Origin: Wenjunlia vitaminophila DSM 41686
GTDB taxonomy: Bacteria > Actinomycetota > Actinomycetes > Streptomycetales > Streptomycetaceae
NCBI RefSeq assembly: GCF_000380165.1
Contig: NZ_KB904702.1
Coordinates: 1 to 64,000, forward strand
DNA: 64,000 nucleotides
Direction: 5' to 3'
The position numbers were made by a program, and so were the translations under genes. Shown in pieces: positions 1 through 11,201 of the stretch (its first letter is position 1; every line of letters begins with the position of its first letter). The notes below the pieces were generated by a model, which worked only from the letters and a program-made list of their open reading frames with translations, made no database searches and was not told the origin of the DNA.

Positions 1-653
1 TTGCCGTAGGCCCCACCCCAACCGGCCTCCACGACGGTACCGGCGTGGGCGGCGTGGACCGGGGTGCCGGTGGGCACCGCGAAGTCCTGACCGGAGTGCT
101 TGTGCGCCCAACGCGCACCAGCCTGCGCATAGCTCGCGGACAGCGTGTAGTCATCCACCGGCTTGACCCAACCGTTCACCGGGTTGCCGTGCTCACCACG
201 CGAAGCGGCAGCCTTCTTCACCTGCGCCGCCTTCTTCACCTGCGCGGCCTGCTTGACCTGGGCCTGCTTGGCCTGCGCGGTCTTGGCAGCGGCCTGCGCC
301 GCCCTGTGGTTCTGCGCAGCCTTGGCGGCAGTGTCCGTCGTGGCGGCCTGGTTGGCGGGCTTGGCGGTGTCGGTGGCCGACTTCTTCGCCGGGGTCGTGC
401 GGTGGGTGGCGGTGTGGTCGCCGTTTGTGCCGGTGTGGGTGCCGGCCTGGTCGGTGGTCTGCGTGATCCGCTGTCCCGCGCCGGTGGGGGCGGCGGCGGC
501 GTTGTCAGCCGTGGTCAGAGCCAGCGGGACGGCGGTCGCGCTCGCTGCGACGCACGCGGTGACCGCGATGGCGCGCACGCGGGTGCGGGGGGACAGGGCC
601 GCGCGGGTCCGGTGGGACACCGCGGCACGGGCCGTCTCGAAGGTCTTGCGCAT
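1..653 (-). CDS. Secreted M23-family (LytM-type) peptidoglycan endopeptidase, 3' end cut by window
   Basis: The reading frame starts with MRKTFETARAAV and runs off the left edge. Residues 1-54 are a long arginine-rich signal peptide with a hydrophobic core and an alanine-rich cleavage region. Residues 60-155 are a Thr/Ala/Lys-rich linker that ends in repeated VKKAAQ-like units, probably a helical spacer or wall-binding stretch. The catalytic domain begins near residue 160 with GWVKPVDDYTLSASY, and KHSGQDFAVPTGTPVHA carries the HxxxD zinc-ligand motif of M23 metallopeptidases. The second HxH motif would lie outside the window. The product should act in the cell wall by cutting peptide cross-bridges. 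The ATG is chosen because no better start gives the signal peptide; a GAGGTG about 12 nt upstream is a weak ribosome site. Family call is strong; substrate is unknown. Confidence 0.85.
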   Translation of the reverse strand, partial: MRKTFETARAAVSHRTRAALSPRTRVRAIAVTACVAASATAVPLALTTADNAAAAPTGAGQRITQTTDQAGTHTGTNGDHTATHRTTPAKKSATDTAKPANQAATTDTAAKAAQNHRAAQAAAKTAQAKQAQVKQAAQVKKAAQVKKAAASRGEHGNPVNGWVKPVDDYTLSASYAQAGARWAHKHSGQDFAVPTGTPVHAAHAGTVVEAGWGGAYG

Positions 654-1017
654 AAGGAACGAGCACCTCAGCTACACATGGGGGACCGGTTCATACCGGA
701 GGGAAAGCGGCAACTCGGCACATAGGCCGCAGCGCCTCCACCTTTGTAGACGGTGGCTCCCACCCCGGCCAAGAGCCCCACATACGACCCCGCATCGTGG
801 AACAACCGCACGGAATACGCCCACTCCACCCGCCCCACCACCACCCCCACACGCCCCGCCCCTATTCCCGGTAGGACCACCCAGCAGCCCCGTGACACAC
901 CTCACCCACCACGGGCGGGGACGGCCCCCGTCACCGCTTCGTTGGCGAGATCTTCCGGATTGATGGAGCCTGGTGAGTAGCCCGACATCCCACACCTCCG
1001 CGACGGAGGAGATGCAG
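654..1017. promoter_or_regulatory. Divergent intergenic region between the M23 gene and the PRTase fusion
   Basis: This 364-nt stretch contains no convincing gene. It holds the promoters of two divergent genes. The M23 side has a long GC-rich leader with small hairpins, including CCGGTATGAACCGG near 692 and GGTGGGAGCCACC near 755. A strong GGAGGAG at 1005-1011 sets the start of the rightward gene. I compared the leader with the c-di-AMP (ydaO) riboswitch, which often precedes wall hydrolases in Streptomyces, and did not find its conserved core. Confidence 0.4.
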
Positions 1018-3156
1018 ATGGCAGAGCGTGTGTTCCGCGACCGCACCGAGGCGGGCCAGGTCCTTGCGGGCCTGCTGGGGCGCTACCGCGACGACCCTGA
1101 CGTCATCGTCCTGGGTCTGGCGCGCGGCGGAGTCCCGGTGGCGTACGAGGTGGGGATGGCACTGCACGTCCCCCTGGACGTGTTCCTCGTCCGGAAGCTG
1201 GGCGTGCCCGGGCAGGAGGAGCTCGCCATGGGCGCCATCGCGAGCGGTGGCGGCGTGGTGCTCAACGAGGACCTGATCCGTGGCCTGGGCATCTCCGCGG
1301 ACGTCATCGAGCAGGTGGCCCAGCGGGAGGGTGAGGAACTGCTGCGCAGGGAGCGGCTGTACCGCGAGGGCCGCCCCGTGCCCGAGCTGACCGGCCGCAC
1401 CGTGCTCCTGGTGGACGACGGCCTGGCCACGGGCGCCAGCATGCGCGCCGCCCTGAAGGCCGTGAGCCGCTCGCGCCCCTCCCGCACGGTCGTTGCCGTG
1501 CCGGCCGCCCCCGACTCGGCCTGCGACGCCCTGAGCCGGATCGCCGACGAGGTGGTGTGCGCCACCACCCCGTCCCCGTTCATCGCCGTCGGCGCCTCGT
1601 ACTGGGACTTCGCCCAGACGACCGACGACGAGGTGCGGAACTTGCTTCGGGAAGCGGTGACCGCACGATCATCGGACCGGCCGGTGCCCACGCCACCCCC
1701 ATACGAACGGCCAGCACCCCACGCCACGCCAACCCCACCGTCTCCGAGCGCGACCCAGACCACTTCGGTCACTCCGGCAACACCGACCTCGGCGCCCTCC
1801 GTTGCGCATGCCGCGATTCGTGACGAGGCGATGCCGGTCCGTAACGGGGTTCCCTCCGACGAGGCGCTCTTCGACCTGGTCGGGGACGCCCACCTGGTGC
1901 TGATCGGCGAGGCGTCGCACGGAACCCACGAGTTCTACTCGGCCCGTGCCCAGATCACCCGGCGTCTGATCGAGGAGAAGGGGTTCGGCGCCGTGGCCGT
2001 GGAGGGGGACTGGCCGGACGCCTACCGGGTCAACCGCTACGTGCAGGGGCAGGGTGAGGCCGGTACCGCCGAGGAGGCACTGCGCGGCTTCGAACGCTTC
2101 CCCGCCTGGATGTGGCGGAACGTGACCGTGCTGGAGTTCGTCGACTGGCTGCGGGAGCACAACGACCGGGTCAACCAGGACCAGGCCGACGGCGCTCGGG
2201 CCAGGGTCGGCTTCTACGGGCTCGACCTGTACAGCCTCTACCGGTCCATCGACGAGGTCATCGGGTACCTGGACCGGATCGATCCGGATGCCGCGGCCCG
2301 CGCCAGGGAGCGTTATGCCTGCCTGGACCACCACAACGCCGGTGAGGGCGGCGCCCAGGCGTACGGCTTCCGCGCCGCCTTCGGCGCCGGCGACTCGTGC
2401 GAGCGCGAGATCATCGACGAACTCGTGGACCTGCGGCACCACGCGCAGGAATACGCCCACCGGGACGGGCTGATCGCCGAGGACGAGTTCTTCGACGCCG
2501 AGCAGAACGCCCGCACCGTCCATGACGCGGCAGAGTACTACCAGAACATGTTCAGCACGGATGCATCCACATGGAACCTCCGTGACCGGCACATGGCGGA
2601 CACCCTCAGGTCCCTCGTCGAACACCTGGGGCGCACACGCCCCGGCCGGCCACCGAAGGTCGTCGTCTGGGCCCACAACTCGCACCTCGGCGACGCCCGG
2701 GCCACCGAGGCCGCGACCAACGGTGAGCTCAACCTCGGCCAGTTGGTCCGTGAGTGGTTCCCCGGCGACTGTCGGATCATCGGACTGAGCACCTACACCG
2801 GCACGGTGACCGCCGCAGAGAACTGGGGCGACCCGGCCGAACGCAGGAGGATCAGGCCGGCACTCGACAACAGCGTTGAGCAGTTGCTGCACGAGGTGGG
2901 CCGGGACGAGTTCTGGCTGCCCTTCCCGTCCACGCCACGGTGTGCCGAGGTGCTGCGCGCCTCCCGTCTCCAGCGGGGCATCGGCGTCATCTACCGACCG
3001 CGCACCGAACGGGAGAGCCACTACTTCCACGCCAGGGTGGCCGACCAGTTCGACGCCCTGATCCACATCGACGAGACCCACGCGGTGGAACCCCTGGAGC
3101 GAAGCGCCAGTTGGGAACGCGGCGAGGTCCCCGAGACCTACCCCTCCACCGTCTAG
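1018..3156 (+). CDS. Phosphoribosyltransferase-erythromycin esterase fusion protein
   Basis: This 712-residue protein has two enzyme-like domains. Residues 1-215 are a type I phosphoribosyltransferase: [14 protein letters not shown] at the start, [11 protein letters not shown], and the PRPP-binding loop [13 protein letters not shown] at about 130-142. A Pro/Thr-rich linker (about 215-270) joins it to an erythromycin esterase-like domain with [12 protein letters not shown] at about 295-307 and a conserved WAHNSHLGD near 560. The same domain order is known in Mycobacterium tuberculosis Rv2030c of the DosR dormancy regulon. Ere-family domains include macrolide esterases, but most members have no known substrate, so resistance should not be assumed. 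The start is the ATG after GGAGGAG with 6-nt spacing; an in-frame codon 45 nt upstream is less likely. An alpha/beta hydrolase follows after 30 nt, probably in the same operon. Confidence 0.85.
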   Translation: MAERVFRDRTEAGQVLAGLLGRYRDDPDVIVLGLARGGVPVAYEVGMALHVPLDVFLVRKLGVPGQEELAMGAIASGGGVVLNEDLIRGLGISADVIEQVAQREGEELLRRERLYREGRPVPELTGRTVLLVDDGLATGASMRAALKAVSRSRPSRTVVAVPAAPDSACDALSRIADEVVCATTPSPFIAVGASYWDFAQTTDDEVRNLLREAVTARSSDRPVPTPPPYERPAPHATPTPPSPSATQTTSVTPATPTSAPSVAHAAIRDEAMPVRNGVPSDEALFDLVGDAHLVLIGEASHGTHEFYSARAQITRRLIEEKGFGAVAVEGDWPDAYRVNRYVQGQGEAGTAEEALRGFERFPAWMWRNVTVLEFVDWLREHNDRVNQDQADGARARVGFYGLDLYSLYRSIDEVIGYLDRIDPDAAARARERYACLDHHNAGEGGAQAYGFRAAFGAGDSCEREIIDELVDLRHHAQEYAHRDGLIAEDEFFDAEQNARTVHDAAEYYQNMFSTDASTWNLRDRHMADTLRSLVEHLGRTRPGRPPKVVVWAHNSHLGDARATEAATNGELNLGQLVREWFPGDCRIIGLSTYTGTVTAAENWGDPAERRRIRPALDNSVEQLLHEVGRDEFWLPFPSTPRCAEVLRASRLQRGIGVIYRPRTERESHYFHARVADQFDALIHIDETHAVEPLERSASWERGEVPETYPSTV

Positions 3157-3186
3157 CCGACCGCCCCAGGCACCGAGGGACCGATC

Positions 3187-3849
3187 ATGACCTCGCTTCA
3201 GCAGAGCATCCGCGTCTCCGCACCCAACGCCGTCCTCGACGCCGACATGGTGGTGCCGCGGAACGCCCCGGGAGCCGTGCTGTTCGCCCACGGCAGCGGC
3301 AGCAGCCGGATGAGCCCCCGCAACCGCTACGTCGCCAGCGCCCTGAACAACCTGGGCATCGCCACCGTCCTCGCGGACCTGCTCACCGCGGACGAGGAGC
3401 AGGTGGACACCACCACCGGGGCGCTGCGGTTCGACATCGACCTGCTCGCCGAGCGGGTCGCCATCCTCACCGACTGGTTGGTGGACAACGAACCCGCCGC
3501 CAGCCGCGGCATCGCCCTGTTCGGGGCCAGCACCGGTGCCGCCGCGGCCCTGGTGGCGGCGGCCAGGCGCCCCGAGACGGTGCGCACCGTGGTCTCCCGC
3601 GGCGGGCGCCCCGACCTCGCCGGCGACTCCCTCCCCCTGGTGCACCAGCCCACCCTGCTGATCGTGGGTGGCGACGACACCATCGTCATCGACCTCAACC
3701 GTGAGGCCATGGAGCGCCTCGCCGCCGAGGAACAGCGACTGGAGATCGTCCCCGACGCCTCGCACCTCTTCGAGGAGCCGGGCGCCCTGGAGGAGGTCGC
3801 CCGGCTCTCCGGCGACTGGATCCTCCAGCACCTTGGCGACGGGCCCTGA
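3187..3849 (+). CDS. Dienelactone hydrolase-like alpha/beta hydrolase
   Basis: The 220-residue protein has an alpha/beta-hydrolase layout: FAHGSGSS as an early oxyanion-type loop, FGASTGAAAAL as the nucleophile elbow (GxSxG, Ser near residue 115), VGGDDTIV as the acidic strand, and DASHLFEEPG with the catalytic His near the C-terminus. Proteins of this type are often fused or adjacent to phosphoribosyltransferase domains in actinobacteria, and here it sits 30 nt after a PRTase-Ere fusion, so the two are probably co-transcribed. GAGGGA lies about 6 nt before the ATG. Substrate is unknown; a cytoplasmic ester or lactone hydrolase is the safest description. Confidence 0.8.
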   Translation: MTSLQQSIRVSAPNAVLDADMVVPRNAPGAVLFAHGSGSSRMSPRNRYVASALNNLGIATVLADLLTADEEQVDTTTGALRFDIDLLAERVAILTDWLVDNEPAASRGIALFGASTGAAAALVAAARRPETVRTVVSRGGRPDLAGDSLPLVHQPTLLIVGGDDTIVIDLNREAMERLAAEEQRLEIVPDASHLFEEPGALEEVARLSGDWILQHLGDGP

Positions 3850-3881
3850 CGCCGGCGCCCGGCCGCGCCCACGGACCGACG

Positions 3882-3901
3882 ACACCGGTCCTCACCGGTG
3901 T
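3882..3901 (+). terminator. Hairpin terminator after the hydrolase gene
   Basis: ACACCGG and CCGGTGT form a 7-bp stem around a 6-nt loop, 32 nt past the hydrolase stop. There is no U tract, as is usual at this GC content. Confidence 0.45.
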
Positions 3902-3944
3902 GCGCCCCCGACCCCTGCGTTCCTCCTAACCTGGTTCCTTGTCA

Positions 3945-3956
3945 GGTCACATGACC
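3945..3956. promoter_or_regulatory. Short inverted repeat upstream of the NACHT gene
   Basis: GGTCA-CA-TGACC lies 24 nt before the chosen NACHT start codon, between a possible promoter and the GGAGG site. It could be an operator. It is short, so chance is a real alternative. Confidence 0.3.
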
Positions 3957-3979
3957 ACGGGGAGATCCGGAGGAACGTG

Positions 3980-6900
3980 GTGGAACCAGGCAGTCTCGGC
4001 GTCACCGTTCGGCTGACCTCGGCCGTGGCCGCACCCCTGGTCCGCAAGCTCTTCGCCCGGCCGGGCCGGGGGGCGGACCTCGTCGAACGTCCGGTCCGGA
4101 TAGCGGGCCTGGTGGCCTGGCGCGGGGAGAAGCGCACCCTCACCGAGAAGGACGTCCGCCGGCTGGTCACCGAACTGGTTCGGCGGGCGGTCGCCTCGAC
4201 GCCACCGCACGAGCGCACGATCCCGCCCGACGAGGAGGGCGCGCTGGTCGAGGCGCTCACCACCACCCTGCTCGCCCTGGGGGAGATCACCATGGACGAC
4301 GCCCAGGCGGTCCGCCTGGGCCACCGGTCGTTCGCCCGCCAACTGCGCCAGCACGTTCCCGAGGTGGAACGCAGCCTGTCCGCGGACGCCAGCGCCGCGT
4401 ACCGGGAGCTCCTCGAACTGAGCTGCCTGCACGTCCTGCACTTCTTCACCCAGCGGTCCACCTTCGTCGCGCGGACGCTACTGGACCACAGCCGCGCCCT
4501 GGAGGAGACCGTCTGCAAGCTCGACCTGCTCCTCGACCGGATACCCGAGCAGTCCGTGGGGGACGCGGCGTTCGAGGACCGCTACCGCCGCTATGTGGCG
4601 GAGAAATACGGCAAGCTCACCATCGTCGGCCTCGACCTGCGGTCCTCCCGCGCCGACTGGCCGCTGGACTCGGCGTACCTGAGCCTGGAGGCGGTGCCCA
4701 CCGGCGGGGACACGCCGCACGACCCCCTGCGGATGTCCCAGACCCCCCAGGGTCCGCGACGCGCCGACCAGGCACTCGCCGGGCAGCGCCGGGTGCTGCT
4801 GCGGGGCGTCGCCGGCTCCGGGAAGACCACCCTGGTGCAGTGGCTCGCCGTGTCCGCCGCCCGCCAGGACGTCACCACCTGCCTGCCGCACCTGCTCGGC
4901 ACCGTCCCGTTCGTGCTGCCACTGCGCACCGTCGTCCGGCGCGGGGAGCTCCCCGCGCCGGACGAGCTGCTCCGTTCCACCGGCAACCCCCTGCACTCGG
5001 CGCAGCCCACCGGCTGGGCGGACCGGGTGCTGACCGCGGGCCGGGCCCTGCTGCTCGTAGACGGGTTCGACGAGATCCCCGAACGGGAGCGCGAACGCAC
5101 CCGGGGTTGGCTCCGCGACCTGATCACCGCGTTCCCCGACAACCTCTGGATGGCGACCTCCCGCCCATCGGCGATCGCCGACGGCTGGCTCGCCGACGCC
5201 GGGTTCCACGAGCTCACCCTCACCCCGATGAACCGCCCCGAGGTCAGCACCTTCGTCGAGCGCTGGCACCGCGCCGCCCGCGCCACCACCGACGACCAGG
5301 ACGAACGCCAACGCCTCGACGGCTTCCAGAACACCCTGCTGGACGCCCTGCACCGCAAGCACGACCTGTCCCGCCTCGCCACCAACCCGCTGATGTGCGC
5401 CCTGGTCTGCGCCCTGCACCGCGACCGGCGCGCCCACCTGCCCCGGGGGCGCAAGGAGCTCTACGACGCGGCGCTTTCGCTGCTGCTCGACCGCCGCGAC
5501 ACGGAACGGGACGTCGGCCAGCCCGACGGGATCTGGCTGTCCGAGGCGGCCCAGGTGCAGTTGCTGCAACGGCTCGCCTACTGGCTGATCCGCAACGGCC
5601 AGGTGGAGCTGGAGCGTGACCTGGCGGTGGAGCTGATCGCCGACGCCCTGCCCTCGATGCCGGCCGTCTCCGAACAGGGCGACGCACCGGCGATCCTGCG
5701 CCACCTGCTGGTCCGCAGCGGACTGCTCCGCCAGCCGACCGAGGACACGGTGGACTTCGTGCACCGCACCTTCCAGGACTACCTGGGCGCCAAGGCGGCG
5801 GTGGAGGCCCGCGACTTCGACCTGATGGTCCGCAACGCCCACGACGACCAGTGGGAGGACGTCATCCGCATGGCCGTGGCCCACGCCCGGCCGGACGAGC
5901 GGGCCCGCCTGCTGCGCAAGCTGGTCGCCAGGGGAGACCGGGTGAAGTCTCACCGCGCCCGGCTGCACCTGCTGGCGACGGCCTGCCTGGAACACGCCAC
6001 GGAGCTCGACCCGGCCGTCCGCGAGGAGGTGGAACGGCGGGCCGCGGCCCTGGTCCCGCCCCGGGACAACGAGCAGGCCCGGGTGCTGGCCGAGGCGGGA
6101 ACGGTGGTGCTGGACCTGCTCCCCGGCCCCGAGGGCCTCACCGACGAGGAGGCGCGCTGCGTGGTCGTCGCCGCGACACAGGTGGCCTCGGACGCCGCCA
6201 TCCCGCTGATCAGCCGGTTCCGGTCCCACCCGTCGCTGGAGGTGCGCGCCCAGCTCGTCTGGGGCTGGCACCGCTATGACACCGACCGCTACGCGGAGGA
6301 GGTGATCGCCCACCTGGACGAGGACGCCCTCTTCTTCGTGGTGCGGTCCCGTGAGGAACTGCACGCGCTGCGGCGACTCGGGGGACGCCCGTGGGTCCAG
6401 CTCCGCGGCGACTTCACCGCCGCCGAGCTGACGGACAACCTGGATTCCAGCCGCCTCGTCTCGCTGCACCTGCTCCATAACGAGTCGCTGGACGACCTGT
6501 CCTGGATCAACGCGTTCCCTCAGCTCAAGGAACTGGTCCTGTTGGAGTGCCCGAACACCCGGGACCTCACGCCCCTGGTGGATTCGCGGGTGACCGACCT
6601 GGGGGTGTACAACGCCCCCAGGCCCTCGCTGTCGGTGCTGCTGTCACTCAATCAGCTCACCCGCCTGACCATTGGCTCACCTCCCGAGGCCGCGGATCTG
6701 AACACGCTGCTCCCCCGGAACGCGCCGCTGATTGACCTGGCCTACCTCAACGGCCGACTGCCCGTACACGGGCTCCGTGGACTGAGCAACTGGCGCAGCC
6801 TCAGAGAGATCGCCTTGCAGTGCGCCGGCACTCTGACGCCCGCCGACTGGGCCGAACTGGCCGCCCTGCCGAACCTCGCAACGCTGTACATCAGCGAAAA

Positions 6901-7033
6901 CCTGCTCGACACCGTGGCCGACCAGTTCCCCGGCATCCAGTCGTTGACGGTCATCGACCCCGTCCACGACGACACCGCATCCCGTTACGCCCCCTTCTTC
7001 CCCAACGCGGAGATCATCGCTCTCGGCTCGTGA
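3980..7033 (+). CDS. NACHT-family STAND ATPase with leucine-rich C-terminal repeats
   Basis: The roughly 1017-residue protein is a bacterial NLR-like ATPase. An N-terminal helical region (about 1-200) precedes the NACHT module: Walker A GVAGSGKTT near residue 278, Walker B LLLVDGFDEIPE near 358, then ATSRPSA (sensor-like) and an FVHRTFQDYLGA helix typical of the NACHT winged-helix region near 595. A helical middle follows, and residues 820-1005 have repeated LxxLxLxxC/N patterns resembling leucine-rich repeats. Bacterial NACHT proteins include proven antiphage sensors (bNACHT), so recognition of an invader is a reasonable inference, not a demonstrated role. No separate effector gene is obvious beside it. 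Start: GTG codons at 3977 and 3980 follow GGAGG; the second has the better 6-nt spacing. It stands alone between terminators. Confidence 0.85.
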   Translation: MEPGSLGVTVRLTSAVAAPLVRKLFARPGRGADLVERPVRIAGLVAWRGEKRTLTEKDVRRLVTELVRRAVASTPPHERTIPPDEEGALVEALTTTLLALGEITMDDAQAVRLGHRSFARQLRQHVPEVERSLSADASAAYRELLELSCLHVLHFFTQRSTFVARTLLDHSRALEETVCKLDLLLDRIPEQSVGDAAFEDRYRRYVAEKYGKLTIVGLDLRSSRADWPLDSAYLSLEAVPTGGDTPHDPLRMSQTPQGPRRADQALAGQRRVLLRGVAGSGKTTLVQWLAVSAARQDVTTCLPHLLGTVPFVLPLRTVVRRGELPAPDELLRSTGNPLHSAQPTGWADRVLTAGRALLLVDGFDEIPERERERTRGWLRDLITAFPDNLWMATSRPSAIADGWLADAGFHELTLTPMNRPEVSTFVERWHRAARATTDDQDERQRLDGFQNTLLDALHRKHDLSRLATNPLMCALVCALHRDRRAHLPRGRKELYDAALSLLLDRRDTERDVGQPDGIWLSEAAQVQLLQRLAYWLIRNGQVELERDLAVELIADALPSMPAVSEQGDAPAILRHLLVRSGLLRQPTEDTVDFVHRTFQDYLGAKAAVEARDFDLMVRNAHDDQWEDVIRMAVAHARPDERARLLRKLVARGDRVKSHRARLHLLATACLEHATELDPAVREEVERRAAALVPPRDNEQARVLAEAGTVVLDLLPGPEGLTDEEARCVVVAATQVASDAAIPLISRFRSHPSLEVRAQLVWGWHRYDTDRYAEEVIAHLDEDALFFVVRSREELHALRRLGGRPWVQLRGDFTAAELTDNLDSSRLVSLHLLHNESLDDLSWINAFPQLKELVLLECPNTRDLTPLVDSRVTDLGVYNAPRPSLSVLLSLNQLTRLTIGSPPEAADLNTLLPRNAPLIDLAYLNGRLPVHGLRGLSNWRSLREIALQCAGTLTPADWAELAALPNLATLYISENLLDTVADQFPGIQSLTVIDPVHDDTASRYAPFFPNAEIIALGS

Positions 7034-7045
7034 GCGCACCACCAA

Positions 7046-7093
7046 CGAGGCCCCGGCCCGCCTCCACCGTCGGTGGGGCGGGCCGGGGCCTCG
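7046..7093. terminator. Long bidirectional terminator hairpin between NACHT and clpC
   Basis: A perfect 17-bp stem (CGAGGCCCCGGCCCGCC with its complement) encloses a second 5-bp stem CCACC-GTC-GGTGG. It lies between two convergent stop codons, so it can serve both genes. Confidence 0.85.
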
Positions 7094-7109
7094 TCATGCC
7101 AGCCGTGCA

Positions 7110-9626
<2,517 letters not shown>

Positions 9627-10053
9627 CGTTTATCGCTCCTCAGAGCGGTCGGGCAGATCGGGGACGGTCCCCTCCCTGTCCTTCCGCATGCTAGTCCCGG
9701 GGAAGGGACCGCTCACTTCAACCGTCGACTCCCTGCCCGGGGGCTTGCGCCCGCGACAGCCGACAACAGCTCCAACCCGATCCTCCGAGACGATGTTCCC
9801 GCAGGCCAGACAGATGCACTTGTTTGTAGTACGCCCGTGGCGAACGCCCTTCCCGATGCGCCGACTGCTTACCGTCTCTTACCCGTCAAGCGTGGCCAAC
9901 CATGCGGAGTGAACAGGACGTATCCGCTGTCGGCGAACAACGAGCGCCCCATCGCGCTTCAGGTCGCTAATCCCGACACCCGGGGCCACTCCACCCACGG
10001 TAGCGGAGCTTCACATTCCGTTACTCCGGTGGGAGGGGCGCGTTTCCCACGGT
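9627..10053. promoter_or_regulatory. clpC promoter and leader region
   Basis: No gene was found in these 427 nt. The region separates clpC from a divergent small gene. It holds the ClgR-like site listed separately and 7-bp arms CGGTCCC (9665-9671) and GGGACCG (9715-9721) that could pair in the clpC leader. The rest shows no clear structure. Confidence 0.4.
9832..9845 (-). promoter_or_regulatory. Candidate ClgR operator upstream of clpC
   Basis: On the clpC strand the site reads GTTCGC-CACGG-GCG. This matches the GTTCGC-N5-GCG motif described for ClgR, which activates clp and lon genes in Streptomyces. Position and gene identity both fit. The match is short and was found by eye. Confidence 0.5.
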
Positions 10054-10701
10054 ATGACAACAGCGACGGAAGCAACGACTACCGAATCCGTGCGGCCGGT
10101 CCTACCGGGGCTGGAGCCGCTCGCCGCCTGGTACCGGGACCTGCTGGGGTGGCCGGTTTCCCTTCGAACGACGGACGGGAGCGGGAACCACACCGTTGAC
10201 CTGGTGACCGGTGTGCGCTTCGACACCCTGCACGTCCCGCTGGGCGCCGGGCTCGCCGTGCTCCACCGCCTGGGCCGGAACGAGACCGGGCCGGTCGCCA
10301 CGGGCGAGGGGCGCGTGTGGTTCCTGGTGGCCCCGTCGAGCGCCGAGGAGCTGCCCGGACTGCTGGAATGGCTCGACTGGGGCGGTGTCTCCCTGGATCT
10401 GGGCGCGTGCGGGGCGGGCGGGCGCATGCCCGCGCCGACCCCGCACGATGCGACACGTCACTACCCCGTCCCCCCGTTCCGGGCCCGTCGGAGCGTCGCC
10501 CGCCGGCCACTGCCGGTGTGGGTGCGACCTCCCTGGCCCGGCGCTGAGGACGTCCTGCCCGCGGTGGGTCTGTCAGGGGTGCGGGGCGTCGGGTCCCCCG
10601 ACCTGACGCGCCTGGTGGCGGCGATCGCCAACGCGTGCCACCGGTCCCGACTGTTCCCACCCACCCGCCACGGTGGCCACCGTGGCTCGGGATCGGGGTG
10701 A
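10054..10701 (+). CDS. Small protein resembling the N-terminal part of bifunctional primase-polymerases
   Basis: The 215-residue product contains AWYRDLLGWPVSL, TGVRFDTLHVPLG, GPVATGEGRVWFLVAP and a Gly/Pro-rich end to the conserved part (GGRMPAP). This pattern is common in short Streptomyces proteins annotated as bifunctional DNA primase/polymerase N-terminal-like. The metal-binding acidic residues of a true AEP primase are not evident, so catalysis is doubtful. The C-terminal 80 residues are Arg/Pro-rich and probably disordered. It lies between clpC and lsr2, a position I recall it holding in Streptomyces chromosomes. The only strong GGAGG is 17 nt before the ATG, so the start is uncertain. 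Function is unknown; a DNA-related role is only suggested by the fold and the lsr2 neighbour. Confidence 0.65.
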   Translation: MTTATEATTTESVRPVLPGLEPLAAWYRDLLGWPVSLRTTDGSGNHTVDLVTGVRFDTLHVPLGAGLAVLHRLGRNETGPVATGEGRVWFLVAPSSAEELPGLLEWLDWGGVSLDLGACGAGGRMPAPTPHDATRHYPVPPFRARRSVARRPLPVWVRPPWPGAEDVLPAVGLSGVRGVGSPDLTRLVAAIANACHRSRLFPPTRHGGHRGSGSG

Positions 10702-10749
10702 CCCGGCCGCGGACGAGCGGACCTACTGCGTCCGTGCCTCCTTGCTGTT

Positions 10750-10767
10750 CCTCCCCCGCCGGGGAGG
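10750..10767. terminator. Bidirectional terminator hairpin
   Basis: CCTCCCC-CGCC-GGGGAGG forms a perfect 7-bp stem with a tetraloop between the convergent primase-like gene and lsr2. Confidence 0.65.
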
Positions 10768-10772
10768 TCTGA

Positions 10773-11117
10773 TCAGGCGTGCGCCTTTTCGTAGGCCGTG
10801 CGGATGGTGGCCGGAACGCGGCCCCTGTCGTTCACCTCGAAACCGTTGTCCTTCGCCCAGGCCCGGATCTTCGCCGTGTCCTGGCTGGTCCCGCCGCCCG
10901 AGCCAGCACGCCCGCCGCGGCCCCGACCACGACCGGCGCGACCGCCGGTCTTGCGTCCGCTCTCCACGTAGGGGCTCAGCAGCTTGCGCAGCTTGTCCGC
11001 GTTGTCCGACGCCAGATCAATCTCGTACGAAACTCCATCGAGGGCGAACGTCACGGTCTCGTCCGCCTCGCCGCCGTCGAGGTCGTCGACTAGAAGGACC
11101 TGAACCTTCTGTGCCAC
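10773..11117 (-). CDS. lsr2: Lsr2-family nucleoid-associated DNA-binding protein
   Basis: The 114-residue protein has the two Lsr2 parts. The N-terminal dimerisation domain begins AQKVQVLLVDDLDGGEAD. A Gly/Arg-rich linker (about 60-78) leads to a C-terminal DNA-binding domain with IRAWAKDNGFEVNDRGRVP, where RGR is the AT-hook-like minor-groove loop. Lsr2 silences AT-rich and horizontally acquired DNA in actinobacteria and is the functional counterpart of H-NS. The start is GTG: it gives the family's usual length, with AAGGGAA just upstream and GGAGG at 12 nt. A longer frame upstream is not supported. Two direct repeats and a hairpin lie in its upstream region. Confidence 0.95.
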   Translation of the reverse strand: MAQKVQVLLVDDLDGGEADETVTFALDGVSYEIDLASDNADKLRKLLSPYVESGRKTGGRAGRGRGRGGRAGSGGGTSQDTAKIRAWAKDNGFEVNDRGRVPATIRTAYEKAHA

Positions 11118-11201
11118 CGGCTTCCCTTTCCTCCAAAACGGATTACCTGGGAAAAGGAAACCGCCTTTCGCGAGAAAACTCAAACCCCTGGGCTCGATCG
11201 A

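Noticed and set aside
654-960. Possible c-di-AMP (ydaO) riboswitch before the M23 gene
   Set aside because: The characteristic GGGGAACC and CCGUCAGCUAACC-type cores were not found by eye. Kept only as a low-interest check.
1018-3156. Macrolide resistance gene
   Set aside because: The Ere-like domain is fused to a phosphoribosyltransferase and resembles Rv2030c-type proteins with no proven resistance role, so a resistance call is not justified.
1669-3885. 738-residue frame on the minus strand
   Set aside because: It is antisense to the PRTase-Ere fusion and hydrolase genes, which have real domains. The frame is open only because of GC-rich codon structure.
4478-6478. 666-residue frame on the minus strand
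   Set aside because: It lies opposite the NACHT gene and has no recognisable domain; its composition is typical of an antisense shadow.
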